DNA of 60,743 nucleotides. Source: Candidatus Woesearchaeota archaeon. Its GTDB lineage: Archaea > Nanobdellota > Nanobdellia > Woesearchaeales > JAGVZT01. The DNA is taken from the NCBI GenBank assembly GCA_018302335.1, contig JAGVZT010000046.1:1-60743 (forward strand), written 5' to 3'. Below, piece by piece: positions 31,871 through 40,364 of this stretch. Below the pieces are notes generated by a model. That model worked only from the letters and a program-made list of their open reading frames with translations. It ran no database searches and was not told the DNA's origin. Positions within the stretch are counted from its first letter, which is position 1; each line of letters opens with the position of its first letter. Position numbers and translations under genes: made by a program.

Positions 31871-32854
31871 ATGGCACCCAAAGCCGCGCTCTGGCTGCTG
31901 ACGCTGCTGTTCCTCGCAGCCGCTGCTGACGCGACCAACACCAGCAGCTACGAGGTGGAAAGCACGCATTCCGGCGTTGCTGGAGGCACTGGAAACACGA
32001 CCAGCTACGAGATGACTAGCACCACCGCCGCGTATGGCGGCGGCTCGGGCAACTCTTCAGCGTACGAGTTCCGCGGCAGCTGGCTGAACCAGACCTATAC
32101 GATTGCTGCACCTCCGCCGCCCCCGCCGCCGCCGCCACCTCCGAGCGGAGGAGGAGGGGGTGGAGGGGGAGCGACCGTTCCCTCGAACACCAGCACCAAG
32201 CTCTGGACAACCTTCGCTGCGGAGACGGAGCAGGTGATGAAGGTCTTCAGTACCGCGGTCCCGGTCAAGCAGGTCATCCTGGTGAGTGGGGAGGCAGGCA
32301 CCCAGGTGGAACTCAAGGCTGAGCGCCTCGGCAGCAATCCCACCCCGAAGGAACCGGAGGGCACCGTCTACCGCTTTGTCGAACTCTCGCTCACGGGGCT
32401 GGACAGCGCGAAACTGAAGCTCGTGAAGCTCCGCTTCCAGGTGGAGAAGAACTGGACCGCTGACCAGAGCGCCGATGTGAGCCAGGTGAAGATGCTCCGC
32501 TACACCACGCACTGGGCCGAGCTGCCCACGGAATACACCGGAAGCGATGACAACTACCACCATTTCAACGCGACTTCGCCCGGTCTCTCGGTCTTCGCCA
32601 TCGCGCTCGGGCCGCGCGTCGCGGCAGTGGCAGAGGAGCCTGCTGTCGAGATACCCTCCACCGTGGAGATACCTGAAGAGCCCATCGTGGAGGAAACCCC
32701 CCCGCAAGACCAAACAGAACCCCCTGAGGAACCCCTGCCCGCGCCAAAGCGCTCTGCCCTCCGCATCATCATCTCGGTGCTCGCGTTCATCGTGCTGCTC
32801 ACCGGCGCGGGCGCAATGCTCTATACGAGGGCTGCGCGCAAGAGGGCCAAGTAG
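31871..32854 (+). CDS. Membrane-anchored surface protein with PGF-pre-PGF domain
   Basis: A 327-residue protein: signal peptide (1-21), Ser/Thr/Asn-rich region, an uninterrupted run of prolines followed by glycines (about residues 78-97), then a PGF-pre-PGF domain (KLRFQVEKNWTADQSADVSQ; HWAELPTEYTGSDDNYHHFN; SPGLSVFAIAL), an acidic Pro/Glu-rich stretch, and a C-terminal transmembrane helix ending in RAARKRAK. PGF-pre-PGF is an archaeal surface-protein domain. Start ATG 31871 lies one base behind the adhesin stop, so both are probably exported and assembled together. Confidence 0.8.
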   Translation: MAPKAALWLLTLLFLAAAADATNTSSYEVESTHSGVAGGTGNTTSYEMTSTTAAYGGGSGNSSAYEFRGSWLNQTYTIAAPPPPPPPPPPPSGGGGGGGGATVPSNTSTKLWTTFAAETEQVMKVFSTAVPVKQVILVSGEAGTQVELKAERLGSNPTPKEPEGTVYRFVELSLTGLDSAKLKLVKLRFQVEKNWTADQSADVSQVKMLRYTTHWAELPTEYTGSDDNYHHFNATSPGLSVFAIALGPRVAAVAEEPAVEIPSTVEIPEEPIVEETPPQDQTEPPEEPLPAPKRSALRIIISVLAFIVLLTGAGAMLYTRAARKRAK

Positions 32855-32857
32855 GAC

Positions 32858-32921
32858 TGGCCGAGTTGCATTCCCGATATGGCGTGAGACAACCCGGAAC
32901 TCGTACGGCAATGCGACCGAA
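32858..32921. repeat. GGCCG-capped intergenic palindrome, copy 7
   Basis: TGGCCGAGTTGCATTCCCGA on the left, core CGTGAGACAACCCGGAAC, and GGCAATGCGACCGAA on the right. Same orientation as copy 2. Confidence 0.65.
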
Positions 32922-32979
32922 GTCTGTTGCACGAGGCCGAGGGATAAGCTATTTATAACGCACAGTGTCCCCGGAAGGC

Positions 32980-35391
32980 GTGGGGGAGCGCCTGACGCCG
33001 GCGATGCAGCAGTACTTCCGCACCAAGCGCGAGTACCCGGACTGCCTGGTGATGTTCCGCATGGGACGCGCCTCGGACATTCTGGACATCACGCTCACCA
33101 GCAGGGGGGAGCTGGACGGCGAGAAGATACCGCTCGCGGGCGTCCCGTACCACGCCCTGGAACCCTATCTCGCGAAGCTCGTCCGCACGGGGCTCAAGGT
33201 CGCCATCTGCGAGCAGCTCGAGGACCCGAAGCTCGCGAAGGGGGTAGTGAAGCGCGATGTCGTGCGCGTCGTGACCCCCGGAGTGGTGGTGGAGAGCGAG
33301 CTGCTCAACGAACGGAGCAACAACTATCTCATGGCGCTCACCATCAAGGGAGAGCACATCGGCGCCGCGCTCGCGGACATCTCCACCGCCGAATTCCTCG
33401 CCACGGAGCTTCCCGCGAGGGAGCTCGGCGCGCTGCTTGCGCAGTTCTCCCCCGCGGAGATACTCATTCCCCTGAGCGCTGGCGTGGACCGGCAACTGCA
33501 CGAGACGCTGGCGAAGAGCGCCTGCCTCACTCCCGTTGAGGACGGCGAGTTCCAGGGCGCTGCCGAGCGCCTGAAGGCGCATTTTGGCGTCGCGACCCTC
33601 GAGGCCTACGGACTCAAGGACCGGCACCTCGCCACCGCCGCATCGGGAGCGCTGCTCTCCTATCTTTCGTCGACGCAGAAACAGCGGCTCTCCCTGCTCA
33701 CCAGCATGCGCTTCTTCTCCCAGGAGGAGTGCCTCCTGCTGGACCAGGTCACCCTGAAGAACCTCGAGGTGCTGCACTCGGCGCGCGACGGCTCCACGAA
33801 AGACACCCTTCTCTCCACGCTTGACTTCACTCGCACCGCGATGGGAGCGCGCCTTCTCCGGCGCTGGCTCGTGCAGCCCCTCCGCTCCCCTCCGCAGATT
33901 GCGATGAGGCTCGATGCGGTGGAAGAGCTGCAGGGAGCGATGCTGCGTTCCGCTCTGGCGGAGCAGCTCTCCGGGATGGCTGACCTCGAACGCCTCTCCT
34001 CCAAGGTCGCGATGGCCCGTGCGAAACCACGGGACCTCGCCGCGCTCCGCGACGCGCTGCTCCGCCTTCCGGACGCGAAGGCAGCCGTAGGGCAGTCCTC
34101 CGTCGCTCTCCTCATGGAGCTGGGGTCGTTCGACACCATGGAGGACACCGCCGCGCTGCTGTCCGCCGCGATAAGCGACTCCCCCCCTGCGCTCCTCCAG
34201 GACGGCAGCGTCATCCGGGAGGGCTACTCGCCCGAGCTTGACGAGCTCCGCGCGGCGAAGCGCGGGGGCAAGCAGCTGCTCGCGAAACTCGAGGAGGAGG
34301 AACGGTCACGGACAGGGATCCGCGCGCTGCGCGTGCGGTACAACCGGGTGTTCGGCTACTTCATCGAGGTCTCCAAGGCCAACCTGCACCTCGTCCCGGA
34401 GCGATATGTCCGGAAGCAGACCATGAGCACCGGCGAGCGGTACTTCACCGAGGAGTTGAAAGAGCACGAGAGCAAGGTGCTGCACGCCGAGGAGCGCATC
34501 CTCGGCCTGGAGGAGAAGCTCTTCCAGGAAGTCGCCGCGAGGGTCGCGGCGCGCGTGGCCGAGCTGCAGCGCGCGGCGCGGAGTCTCGCGGCGCTCGACA
34601 CGCTCTGCGCGTTTGCCGAAGCAGCCAGCCGCAACCGCTATGTGCGGCCCTCGGTGGATGACACCGATGGCATCGACATCCGCGAGGGGAGGCACCCGGT
34701 GCTCGAGCGCGAGGGGAGCTTCATCGGGAATGACTGCGTCATGCAGCCAGGAGAGGTGTTCATCATCACCGGCCCGAACATGGCCGGGAAGTCGACGTAC
34801 ATGCGCCAGGTCGCGCTCATCTGCCTCATGGCGCAGGCAGGCTCCTTCGTCCCTGCGGAAAGCGCGCGCATCGGGACCGCTGACCGCATCTTCACCCGCG
34901 TCGGGGCATTTGACGACCTCGCCCACGGCCAGAGCACCTTCATGGTGGAGATGGGCCAGACCGCACACATCCTGCACCACGCGACCTCAAGAAGCCTCGT
35001 CATCCTCGACGAGATTGGACGCGGGACCTCGACCTTCGACGGCGTGGCGTTGGCATGGAGCGTCGCCGAGTACATCTACCGGCGCGTCAAGGCCAAGACC
35101 CTCTTCGCGACGCACTACCACGTGCTGAACAGGCTCGCGGAGCAGTGCCCGGGAGTGCGGAACTTCAGCATCGCGGTGAAGGAGCGCGGCTCTGACATCA
35201 TCTTCCTCCGCAAGGTCACCGAGGGTGGAACCGACAAGTCCTACGGCATCCACGTCGCGCGGCTCGCAGGCATGCCCGCCGAGGTGGTGGAGCGCTCCCG
35301 GGAGATACAGGAGAAGCTCTTCGCCGAGGACAGGATGCACCTCCGTCTCCGCGCGAAGCGCGAGGAGGAGCAGCGTTCGCTGCTCGGCTGA
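32980..35391 (+). CDS. mutS: DNA mismatch repair protein MutS, FxE motif missing
   Basis: An 803-residue bacterial-type MutS. The clamp and ATPase domains are intact: Walker [17 protein letters not shown] near residue 597, [14 protein letters not shown] Walker B, and [10 protein letters not shown]. In the mismatch-recognition domain the family reads roughly [22 protein letters not shown]; here it is [17 protein letters not shown], so about 11 residues including the Phe-x-Glu wedge are absent. GTG 32980 is 27 nt after CTATTTATAAC and preferred to GTG 32965. MutL is not in the window. MutS is patchy in archaea, so bacterial origin is likely. Confidence 0.93.
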   Translation: MGERLTPAMQQYFRTKREYPDCLVMFRMGRASDILDITLTSRGELDGEKIPLAGVPYHALEPYLAKLVRTGLKVAICEQLEDPKLAKGVVKRDVVRVVTPGVVVESELLNERSNNYLMALTIKGEHIGAALADISTAEFLATELPARELGALLAQFSPAEILIPLSAGVDRQLHETLAKSACLTPVEDGEFQGAAERLKAHFGVATLEAYGLKDRHLATAASGALLSYLSSTQKQRLSLLTSMRFFSQEECLLLDQVTLKNLEVLHSARDGSTKDTLLSTLDFTRTAMGARLLRRWLVQPLRSPPQIAMRLDAVEELQGAMLRSALAEQLSGMADLERLSSKVAMARAKPRDLAALRDALLRLPDAKAAVGQSSVALLMELGSFDTMEDTAALLSAAISDSPPALLQDGSVIREGYSPELDELRAAKRGGKQLLAKLEEEERSRTGIRALRVRYNRVFGYFIEVSKANLHLVPERYVRKQTMSTGERYFTEELKEHESKVLHAEERILGLEEKLFQEVAARVAARVAELQRAARSLAALDTLCAFAEAASRNRYVRPSVDDTDGIDIREGRHPVLEREGSFIGNDCVMQPGEVFIITGPNMAGKSTYMRQVALICLMAQAGSFVPAESARIGTADRIFTRVGAFDDLAHGQSTFMVEMGQTAHILHHATSRSLVILDEIGRGTSTFDGVALAWSVAEYIYRRVKAKTLFATHYHVLNRLAEQCPGVRNFSIAVKERGSDIIFLRKVTEGGTDKSYGIHVARLAGMPAEVVERSREIQEKLFAEDRMHLRLRAKREEEQRSLLG

Positions 35392-35418
35392 CCGCGCAGC
35401 TTCGTAACCCTCCGATGC

Positions 35419-35489
35419 TTCGGCCGCAATTCCGCATGATATCCGCGTTGTCCTACCGGTCTGCCGATGATTCCCCCCAGCTCGGCCGG
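35419..35489. repeat. GGCCG-capped intergenic palindrome, copy 8
   Basis: TTCGGCCGCAATTCCGCATG through ACCGGTCTGCCGATGATTCC to CAGCTCGGCCGG, just after mutS. Confidence 0.55.
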
Positions 35490-35562
35490 CTGTCTGCCCG
35501 AGCATTTCTATGCGGCCCACGGAGGGGCAAAACCTTTATAAAGAAATAATAGTCTCTAGAGA

Positions 35563-36123
35563 GTGATAACTATGAACGACACACTCTATGAGGATATGAG
35601 CGAGCTGCTCGGGAAGGACACTGCTGACGGCTACCGGAGCTTCTCTGAGCGCACAGGCATCTGGTCCATGTACCAGGAGATGCAGGAGCGGCTCTCGTCC
35701 ATACGGGGAATGGCCTTCGGACAGCTGGCCTGGTATGCGCAGCAGGTCGAGGCCATGCTCCGTCCGGGGGAAGAAAGTGACCGGGAGGCGAAAAACCTGG
35801 TGGCAAGACTCCGCGAGATCCCCAAGCCTGACATCAAGACCTTGCTGGGAGCGCTCGATAATCTCAGGTCGCAGGGGAAGCAGGAACTCCAGAAGGTAGA
35901 GGACGGTCGCGCTGCTCTCGACACGTACCTCAGGCAGAGACGGAATGACCTGAATGCTATACCCATACATGACTTTAACGCCAGCGGAGACCTCACCCTC
36001 CTGCTGAAGCTCGGAGCGCGTGAAGATGATGATGTGTGGCAACAGTACGCGTTCATGACGAAACTCGATGACAATCTCGCCGAACTCAACCGGCAGATGC
36101 TCTTCGCACGGGAGTTCCACTGA
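35563..36123 (+). CDS. Unknown helical protein, about 183-186 residues
   Basis: A soluble, mostly alpha-helical, charged protein (YEDMSELLGKDTADGYRSFS; MYQEMQERLSSIRGMAFGQL; KLDDNLAELNRQMLFAREFH). Helical spacing suggests a coiled-coil bundle. No family recognised. GTG 35563 lies 25 nt after CTTTATAAA, whereas ATG 35572 lies 34 nt after it; the leaderless rule favours GTG, family practice would favour ATG. Flanked on both sides by palindrome copies, so it stands alone as a transcription unit. Confidence 0.55.
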   Translation: MITMNDTLYEDMSELLGKDTADGYRSFSERTGIWSMYQEMQERLSSIRGMAFGQLAWYAQQVEAMLRPGEESDREAKNLVARLREIPKPDIKTLLGALDNLRSQGKQELQKVEDGRAALDTYLRQRRNDLNAIPIHDFNASGDLTLLLKLGAREDDDVWQQYAFMTKLDDNLAELNRQMLFAREFH

Positions 36124-36148
36124 GTGCCCGTTCTCCGTCGGAACCGCT

Positions 36149-36216
36149 GGCCGTGCCTTGTCCAGGGCTCGCTGAGTAGCGGACGGGATTCTGGGTATCC
36201 TCCGCAATGCGGCCGA
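36149..36216. repeat. GGCCG-capped intergenic palindrome, copy 9
   Basis: From GGCCGTGCCTTGTCC to GGTATCCTCCGCAATGCGGC; the right end is almost identical to the caps of copies 2 and 3. Confidence 0.55.
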
Positions 36217-36280
36217 TGACTTTCAGGATTTCGGCGGAAGGCTTCATCTGCACACTGCAGAATATTCATTGGAGATGCTA

Positions 36281-36401
36281 AAGCTATTTATACAACCGTA
36301 TACTGGGAGCGATTAGGTAACTTTATATACCAAAAGACATAAGGTAGTATCCGAGAGAGCGCTTCCCCCGGGGCGATTTCTCGGAGGAATGAGGTGAGAC
36401 G
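36281..36401 (+). promoter_or_regulatory. Promoter with structured 5' leader
   Basis: Two TATA-like sites, GCTATTTATAC near 36286 and CTTTATATACC at 36321-36331. From the second, transcription should begin near 36351, exactly at CCGAGA, which pairs with TCTCGG at 36379-36384 (loop with inner CGC/GCG). The hairpin is followed by GGAGGAATGAGGTGAGACG and the start ATG. A two-codon frame ATG AGG TGA overlaps the ribosome binding site. Confidence 0.55.
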
Positions 36402-37136
36402 ATGTACGCCGAGAGTCCGCGCAGAGCAAACCCGCAGATAGAACGTCTCGCGCAGAAATTGCGCGACAATGGCATCGCAGCGAGCTTCGCTGACGCACTT
36501 TCCCTGGCACAGAGCATCAGCGAGTCGAACACCGCAGAGGAGCGCTACGGTTCAGAGAAAATTCCCAATCGCTACCAGGAGCAACACAGAGGTCCTGGTG
36601 TCATCCAGAATGTCCGCCCCGAGGAATGCGGCACTCCGCTCGCGTACCTCAACCGCGAGCGGCGCGGCCCGGGCAGGATAGAGAACCTTCCCGAAAGGTA
36701 CCAGAAGATGCCGGAGCGGCAGGAGAGGCCTGCCCCCGTGCAGCAGGCTGCGGTCTTCGCTGCTGAGCCTGATGAACGCACCGTACGCGAGCTCGTGGAC
36801 GAGGACGCGAAGCGCGTCTACGCGCAACCTGTCCAACGGCCTGTGGAGACAACGCCTGCCCCGAAGGTGGACAGCGAGTGGTTCAAGCCGGTCGCCCAGG
36901 TCTCTCAGCCTGTTCCCCAGCCAGTCCAACCTGCTCCGGTCGTGCGTCCCGCGACCCCCGAGCAGGTCCAGGCACCTCCGCAGTTCGCCCAGCCGGCTCC
37001 GCAACCCCAGGCCCCTCCCCGAACAGTTTCCCGCCACCCCCCCGGAAGTTCCCCGGAGCAGAGAGGACGCGGCCTCAGCAAGGAAGAGGAGTCCAACACC
37101 GACATCTCGAAGATATTCTACTTCGGGAGACGGTAG
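36402..37136 (+). CDS. Unknown Pro/Gln-rich protein with conserved FYFGRR tail
   Basis: A 244-residue protein. Residues 10-50 form a helical segment (PQIERLAQKLRDNGIAASFA), 50-110 carry repeated GPGxIxN and PERYQKMPERQ pieces, 120-220 are low-complexity Pro/Gln/Val, and the end is TDISKIFYFGRR. I associate the N-terminal helix and the DISKIFYFG tail with a group of archaeal proteins of unknown role; the tail may be a docking peptide. No signal or membrane segment. Strong SD (GAGGTGA) and a hairpin leader suggest translational control. Confidence 0.55.
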   Translation: MYAESPRRANPQIERLAQKLRDNGIAASFADALSLAQSISESNTAEERYGSEKIPNRYQEQHRGPGVIQNVRPEECGTPLAYLNRERRGPGRIENLPERYQKMPERQERPAPVQQAAVFAAEPDERTVRELVDEDAKRVYAQPVQRPVETTPAPKVDSEWFKPVAQVSQPVPQPVQPAPVVRPATPEQVQAPPQFAQPAPQPQAPPRTVSRHPPGSSPEQRGRGLSKEEESNTDISKIFYFGRR

Positions 37137-37138
37137 GC

Positions 37139-37198
37139 TTCCGGCCGACTGCCTTTCGGCGACGTCACCCGGACAACCCGCTGCATTGCGGCCGGCTC
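37139..37198. repeat. GGCCG-capped intergenic palindrome, copy 10
   Basis: TTCCGGCCGACTGCCTTTCG to GCTGCATTGCGGCCGG, directly after the preceding stop codon. Confidence 0.6.
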
Positions 37199-37253
37199 TT
37201 CCATTTCACGTCTCGGCGGAGGCTTTATAATCCGGAAGGCATGAGCCTTGCCC

Positions 37254-37925
37254 ATGCCCCCGGTGATTGAGCTCCGCGACGTGTGGAAGACCTACCGCAT
37301 GTCGGGCGTCGAGGTCCATGCGCTGCGCGGCCTCTCCCTGACGGTTGAGCAAGGCGAGTTCCTCTCCCTCCGCGGCCCGAGCGGAAGCGGGAAGAGCACC
37401 GCGATGCACCTCATCGGATGCCTCGACCTGCCGAGCAGGGGCAAGGTCCTCCTCAAGGGCAAGGACATCGCACAGCTTCCGGAGAGCTCTCTGGCCCGCA
37501 TCCGGGGCAAGACCATCGGCTTCGTGTTCCAGCAGTTCAACCTCATCCCGACGCTCAGCGCGCTCGACAATGTGTGCCTGCCCATGCTCTTCCAGGGTGT
37601 CTCCCGGGAGAAGCGTGAGCAGCGGGGGCGTAGCCTGCTGGAGCGGATGTCGCTCTCGGACAGGCTGCGCCATCTCCCCGCGGAGCTCTCGGGAGGCCAG
37701 CTCCAGCGCGTCGCCATCGCCCGAGCCCTGGCGAACGACCCCGAAGTCATCCTCGCGGACGAGCCCACGGGGAACCTGGATTCCGCTACCGGGAAGAGCG
37801 TCCTGGAGCTCATCGGAAACCTGCACCGGGAGGACGGCAAGACCATCATCCTGGTGACGCACGACCAGGAAATCGCCCGCTATGCCAAGCGGGAAGAGTA
37901 TATTCTCGATGGGAGACTGAGGTGA
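37254..37925 (+). CDS. ABC transporter ATP-binding protein, MacB/LolD type
   Basis: A 223-residue ATPase with Walker A GPSGSGKST, Q-loop FVFQQFNLIPTLSALDNV, signature LSGGQLQRVAIARAL and Walker B VILADEPTGNLDSATG. This group works with FtsX-like permeases in export or mechanotransmission. ATG 37254 is 28 nt after GCTTTATAATCC and is preferred to the TTG at 37248. First gene of a four-gene operon with a surface protein and two permeases. Confidence 0.95.
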   Translation: MPPVIELRDVWKTYRMSGVEVHALRGLSLTVEQGEFLSLRGPSGSGKSTAMHLIGCLDLPSRGKVLLKGKDIAQLPESSLARIRGKTIGFVFQQFNLIPTLSALDNVCLPMLFQGVSREKREQRGRSLLERMSLSDRLRHLPAELSGGQLQRVAIARALANDPEVILADEPTGNLDSATGKSVLELIGNLHREDGKTIILVTHDQEIARYAKREEYILDGRLR

Positions 37926-37929
37926 GAGC

Positions 37930-39186
37930 ATGAGAGCTGCGGTATACATGGTCATCGCGATGCTGCTGGCTGCCGGTGCCGCGGGCCAGATTGTCGTCCC
38001 GCTGGTCTCCAGCGGCCCGGACATCCGGGTGAGCCTGCTCAGCCAGAGCCCCGACCCCGCCGAACCAGGGCAGACTGTGGAGCTGCGCTGGAAAGCGGAG
38101 AATTACGGCTCGGGGAATGTGGAGCGTGTCCTGATGGAGATCCTTCCCCGCTACCCATTCTCCCTCGAGCCCGGCGTCGAGGCCCGCAAGGACATCGGGA
38201 GCCTTTCTGCCCGGCAGAAGGACAACGATGCGGTCACCCTGTTCTACCGGCTGCGCGTGGACCCGCTCGCAAGCCCGAGCGATGAGAAGATGACCCTGCG
38301 GTACTCCATCGACGGGGGCGCCAGCTGGGTCACTCTGGAGGATTTCGAGGTGCGGATCGCAGGCCACACCGCCGTCCTCTCCCTCGAATCCGTCAGCGTG
38401 ACGCCGGAACGCCTCGAGCCAGGAAAGCCTGCGGAACTCGCGCTCAGGCTCAGGAACAACGCCGATGTGCTGCTGAAGAACATCCGGGTGAATCTCCAGT
38501 TCCGCACGGTGTACCAGACCACGACCGCGGTGCAGCAGACGGACCTGCCATTTACCGCCGTCGGCTCCAGCAATGAGAAGGAACTGGCGCAGCTCACCCC
38601 CGGAGCTTCCGGGGAGGTTGCGTTCCGCATCATCGTGGACGGCGACGCCTCCTCCGGGGTGTACAAGGTCCCCATCGGCCTCACCTATCTCGACAGGGAC
38701 GGCAACGCATACAGCGTGGAGGAGACCCAGATAGGCCTGGTCGTCGAGGCCCCTGTCGCGTACGCGCTCGCCCTGAAGGACCGCGACCTCTACACATCGG
38801 GCAACGGCGAGGTCGTCCTGAGCCTCTCCAATGTCGGCCCTGCGGACATCAATTACCTCACCCTGGAGCTGCTCGACGGTGAGCGCTACGAGGTCATCTC
38901 CGCGCGGGAGTCCTACATCGGGAACCTGGAGAGCGACGACTTCGAGACCGCCGCGTTCACCATCCATGCCGAGGGGAGCGAGGAGCTGCAGCTGCAGGTC
39001 CGCCTCCGCTACCGGGACAGCTTCAACGAGCTCCACGCGCGCGACGAAGTCGTGCCGATGCCGCTGTACAGCACATCCGCTGCGAAGCGCCTCGGCCTGG
39101 TGCAGGGCGGCGGCTCCGGATGGGTATTGATTGTCGCAGCGTTGCTCGGCGCGGGCGTGTGGTGGCTGCGCCGCAGGAAGCGATGA
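37930..39186 (+). CDS. Exported membrane-anchored protein of the ABC operon
   Basis: A 418-residue protein with a signal peptide (about 1-19), three to four immunoglobulin-like beta domains of the CARDB/COG1361 kind (PDPAEPGQTVELRWKAENYG; VTPERLEPGKPAELALRLRN; LYTSGNGEVVLSLSNVGPAD), and a C-terminal transmembrane helix with RRRKR. Such proteins often accompany MacB-like systems in archaea and may be the extracellular partner. Follows the ATPase by four bases with GGTGAGA as ribosome binding site and overlaps the next gene as ATGA. Confidence 0.8.
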   Translation: MRAAVYMVIAMLLAAGAAGQIVVPLVSSGPDIRVSLLSQSPDPAEPGQTVELRWKAENYGSGNVERVLMEILPRYPFSLEPGVEARKDIGSLSARQKDNDAVTLFYRLRVDPLASPSDEKMTLRYSIDGGASWVTLEDFEVRIAGHTAVLSLESVSVTPERLEPGKPAELALRLRNNADVLLKNIRVNLQFRTVYQTTTAVQQTDLPFTAVGSSNEKELAQLTPGASGEVAFRIIVDGDASSGVYKVPIGLTYLDRDGNAYSVEETQIGLVVEAPVAYALALKDRDLYTSGNGEVVLSLSNVGPADINYLTLELLDGERYEVISARESYIGNLESDDFETAAFTIHAEGSEELQLQVRLRYRDSFNELHARDEVVPMPLYSTSAAKRLGLVQGGGSGWVLIVAALLGAGVWWLRRRKR

Positions 39187-40364
39187 GAGCGGATGCCCTG
39201 TCCCTCGTCCTTTCCGGGCTGAGGGGCAGGCCTCTTCGCGCCTGGCTCACGGTCCTCGGGGTCGTGATAGGCGTCGCGGCCGTGGTCTCACTCATTGCGG
39301 TGAGCCAGGGACTCAAGCATGCCATCGGGGCGCAGTTCGAGCGCTTCGGGACCAACCGCATCGAGGTCATGCCGCGCGGCTTCGCTCCGCCGGGCACGCT
39401 GAAGGGCCTCACCGTCCGCGATGTGGAGCGGCTGGATGCGCTGCCGGAGTTCGAGTACGCGGTGCCTTACCTGCTCGGCCGCGCGGTGCTCGAGTACAAG
39501 GGCGAGGTCTCCGGAGGGAACATCATGGGCTTTCCCCTGGAGTACCGCAAGCAGCTCCGCGACGATTTCGGCATCGACATCGCGCGCGGCCAGGGCTTCG
39601 GCGATGCGACCTCCGATGCGGTGGTGCTCGGGGACCTCGCGGCGAAGGAGCTCTTCGAGAGCGAGATGCGCATAGGGGACAACCTGCTGGTCGCGGGGAG
39701 GAAGCTCCACATCATTGGCGTGATGGAGCCATTCGGCAACCCGGAGGACGACTACAGCATCATGCTGCCCATGGACGTCGCTCGCGAGGCTCTCGGGGAT
39801 GAGCAAGGGGTGAGCCTCATCGACCTCAAGCTCAAGAAAGGGGTGTCGTCCGCCGCGGGAGCGGAGAGCGTGCAACGTGCACTGGACAGGACCCATCCCT
39901 CCGAGGACTACCAGGTGCTCACCGCGGAGCAGCTCCAGGAGCAGTTCAACTCACTGCTGGGGGTGGTGCAGGCCATCATCGTGGGCATCGCCGGCATCTC
40001 GCTTGTCGTGGGGGGCGTGGGCATCATGAACGCGATGTTCACCGCGGTCCTCGACCGCACCCGCGAGATAGGGGTGATGAAGGCGGTGGGTGCGTCGCCG
40101 CGCTCCATCGCCATCCTCTTCCTCATGGAGGCTGCCATCGTCGCGGCCGCAGGGGGCCTGCTTGGCGTCGGGCTCGGCTTCGGCATCGCGCTGCTCATCC
40201 AGGCCATCGCTGCGGCGTCCGGATTCGGCCTGCTCACCGTCACGATGGAGCCCTGGCTGGTCATCCTCGGCATCGGGTTCGCGATGCTCACGGGAGTGCT
40301 CTCCGGGGCGCTGCCCGCGAGGCAAGCCGCAGCGTTGCAGCCTGTGGAGGCGCTGAGGGCCTGA
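39183..40364 (+). CDS. MacB/FtsX-type ABC permease 1
   Basis: A 393-residue permease: N-terminal helix (RAWLTVLGVVIGVAAVVSLI), large extracellular MacB-PCD domain, then three C-terminal helices with IMNAMFTAVLDRTREIGVMK and PARQAAALQPVEALRA at the end. ATG 39183 overlaps the previous stop; the longer track ORF start at 39120 lies inside the upstream gene. Probably forms a heterodimer with permease 2. Confidence 0.93.
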   Translation: MRADALSLVLSGLRGRPLRAWLTVLGVVIGVAAVVSLIAVSQGLKHAIGAQFERFGTNRIEVMPRGFAPPGTLKGLTVRDVERLDALPEFEYAVPYLLGRAVLEYKGEVSGGNIMGFPLEYRKQLRDDFGIDIARGQGFGDATSDAVVLGDLAAKELFESEMRIGDNLLVAGRKLHIIGVMEPFGNPEDDYSIMLPMDVAREALGDEQGVSLIDLKLKKGVSSAAGAESVQRALDRTHPSEDYQVLTAEQLQEQFNSLLGVVQAIIVGIAGISLVVGGVGIMNAMFTAVLDRTREIGVMKAVGASPRSIAILFLMEAAIVAAAGGLLGVGLGFGIALLIQAIAAASGFGLLTVTMEPWLVILGIGFAMLTGVLSGALPARQAAALQPVEALRA

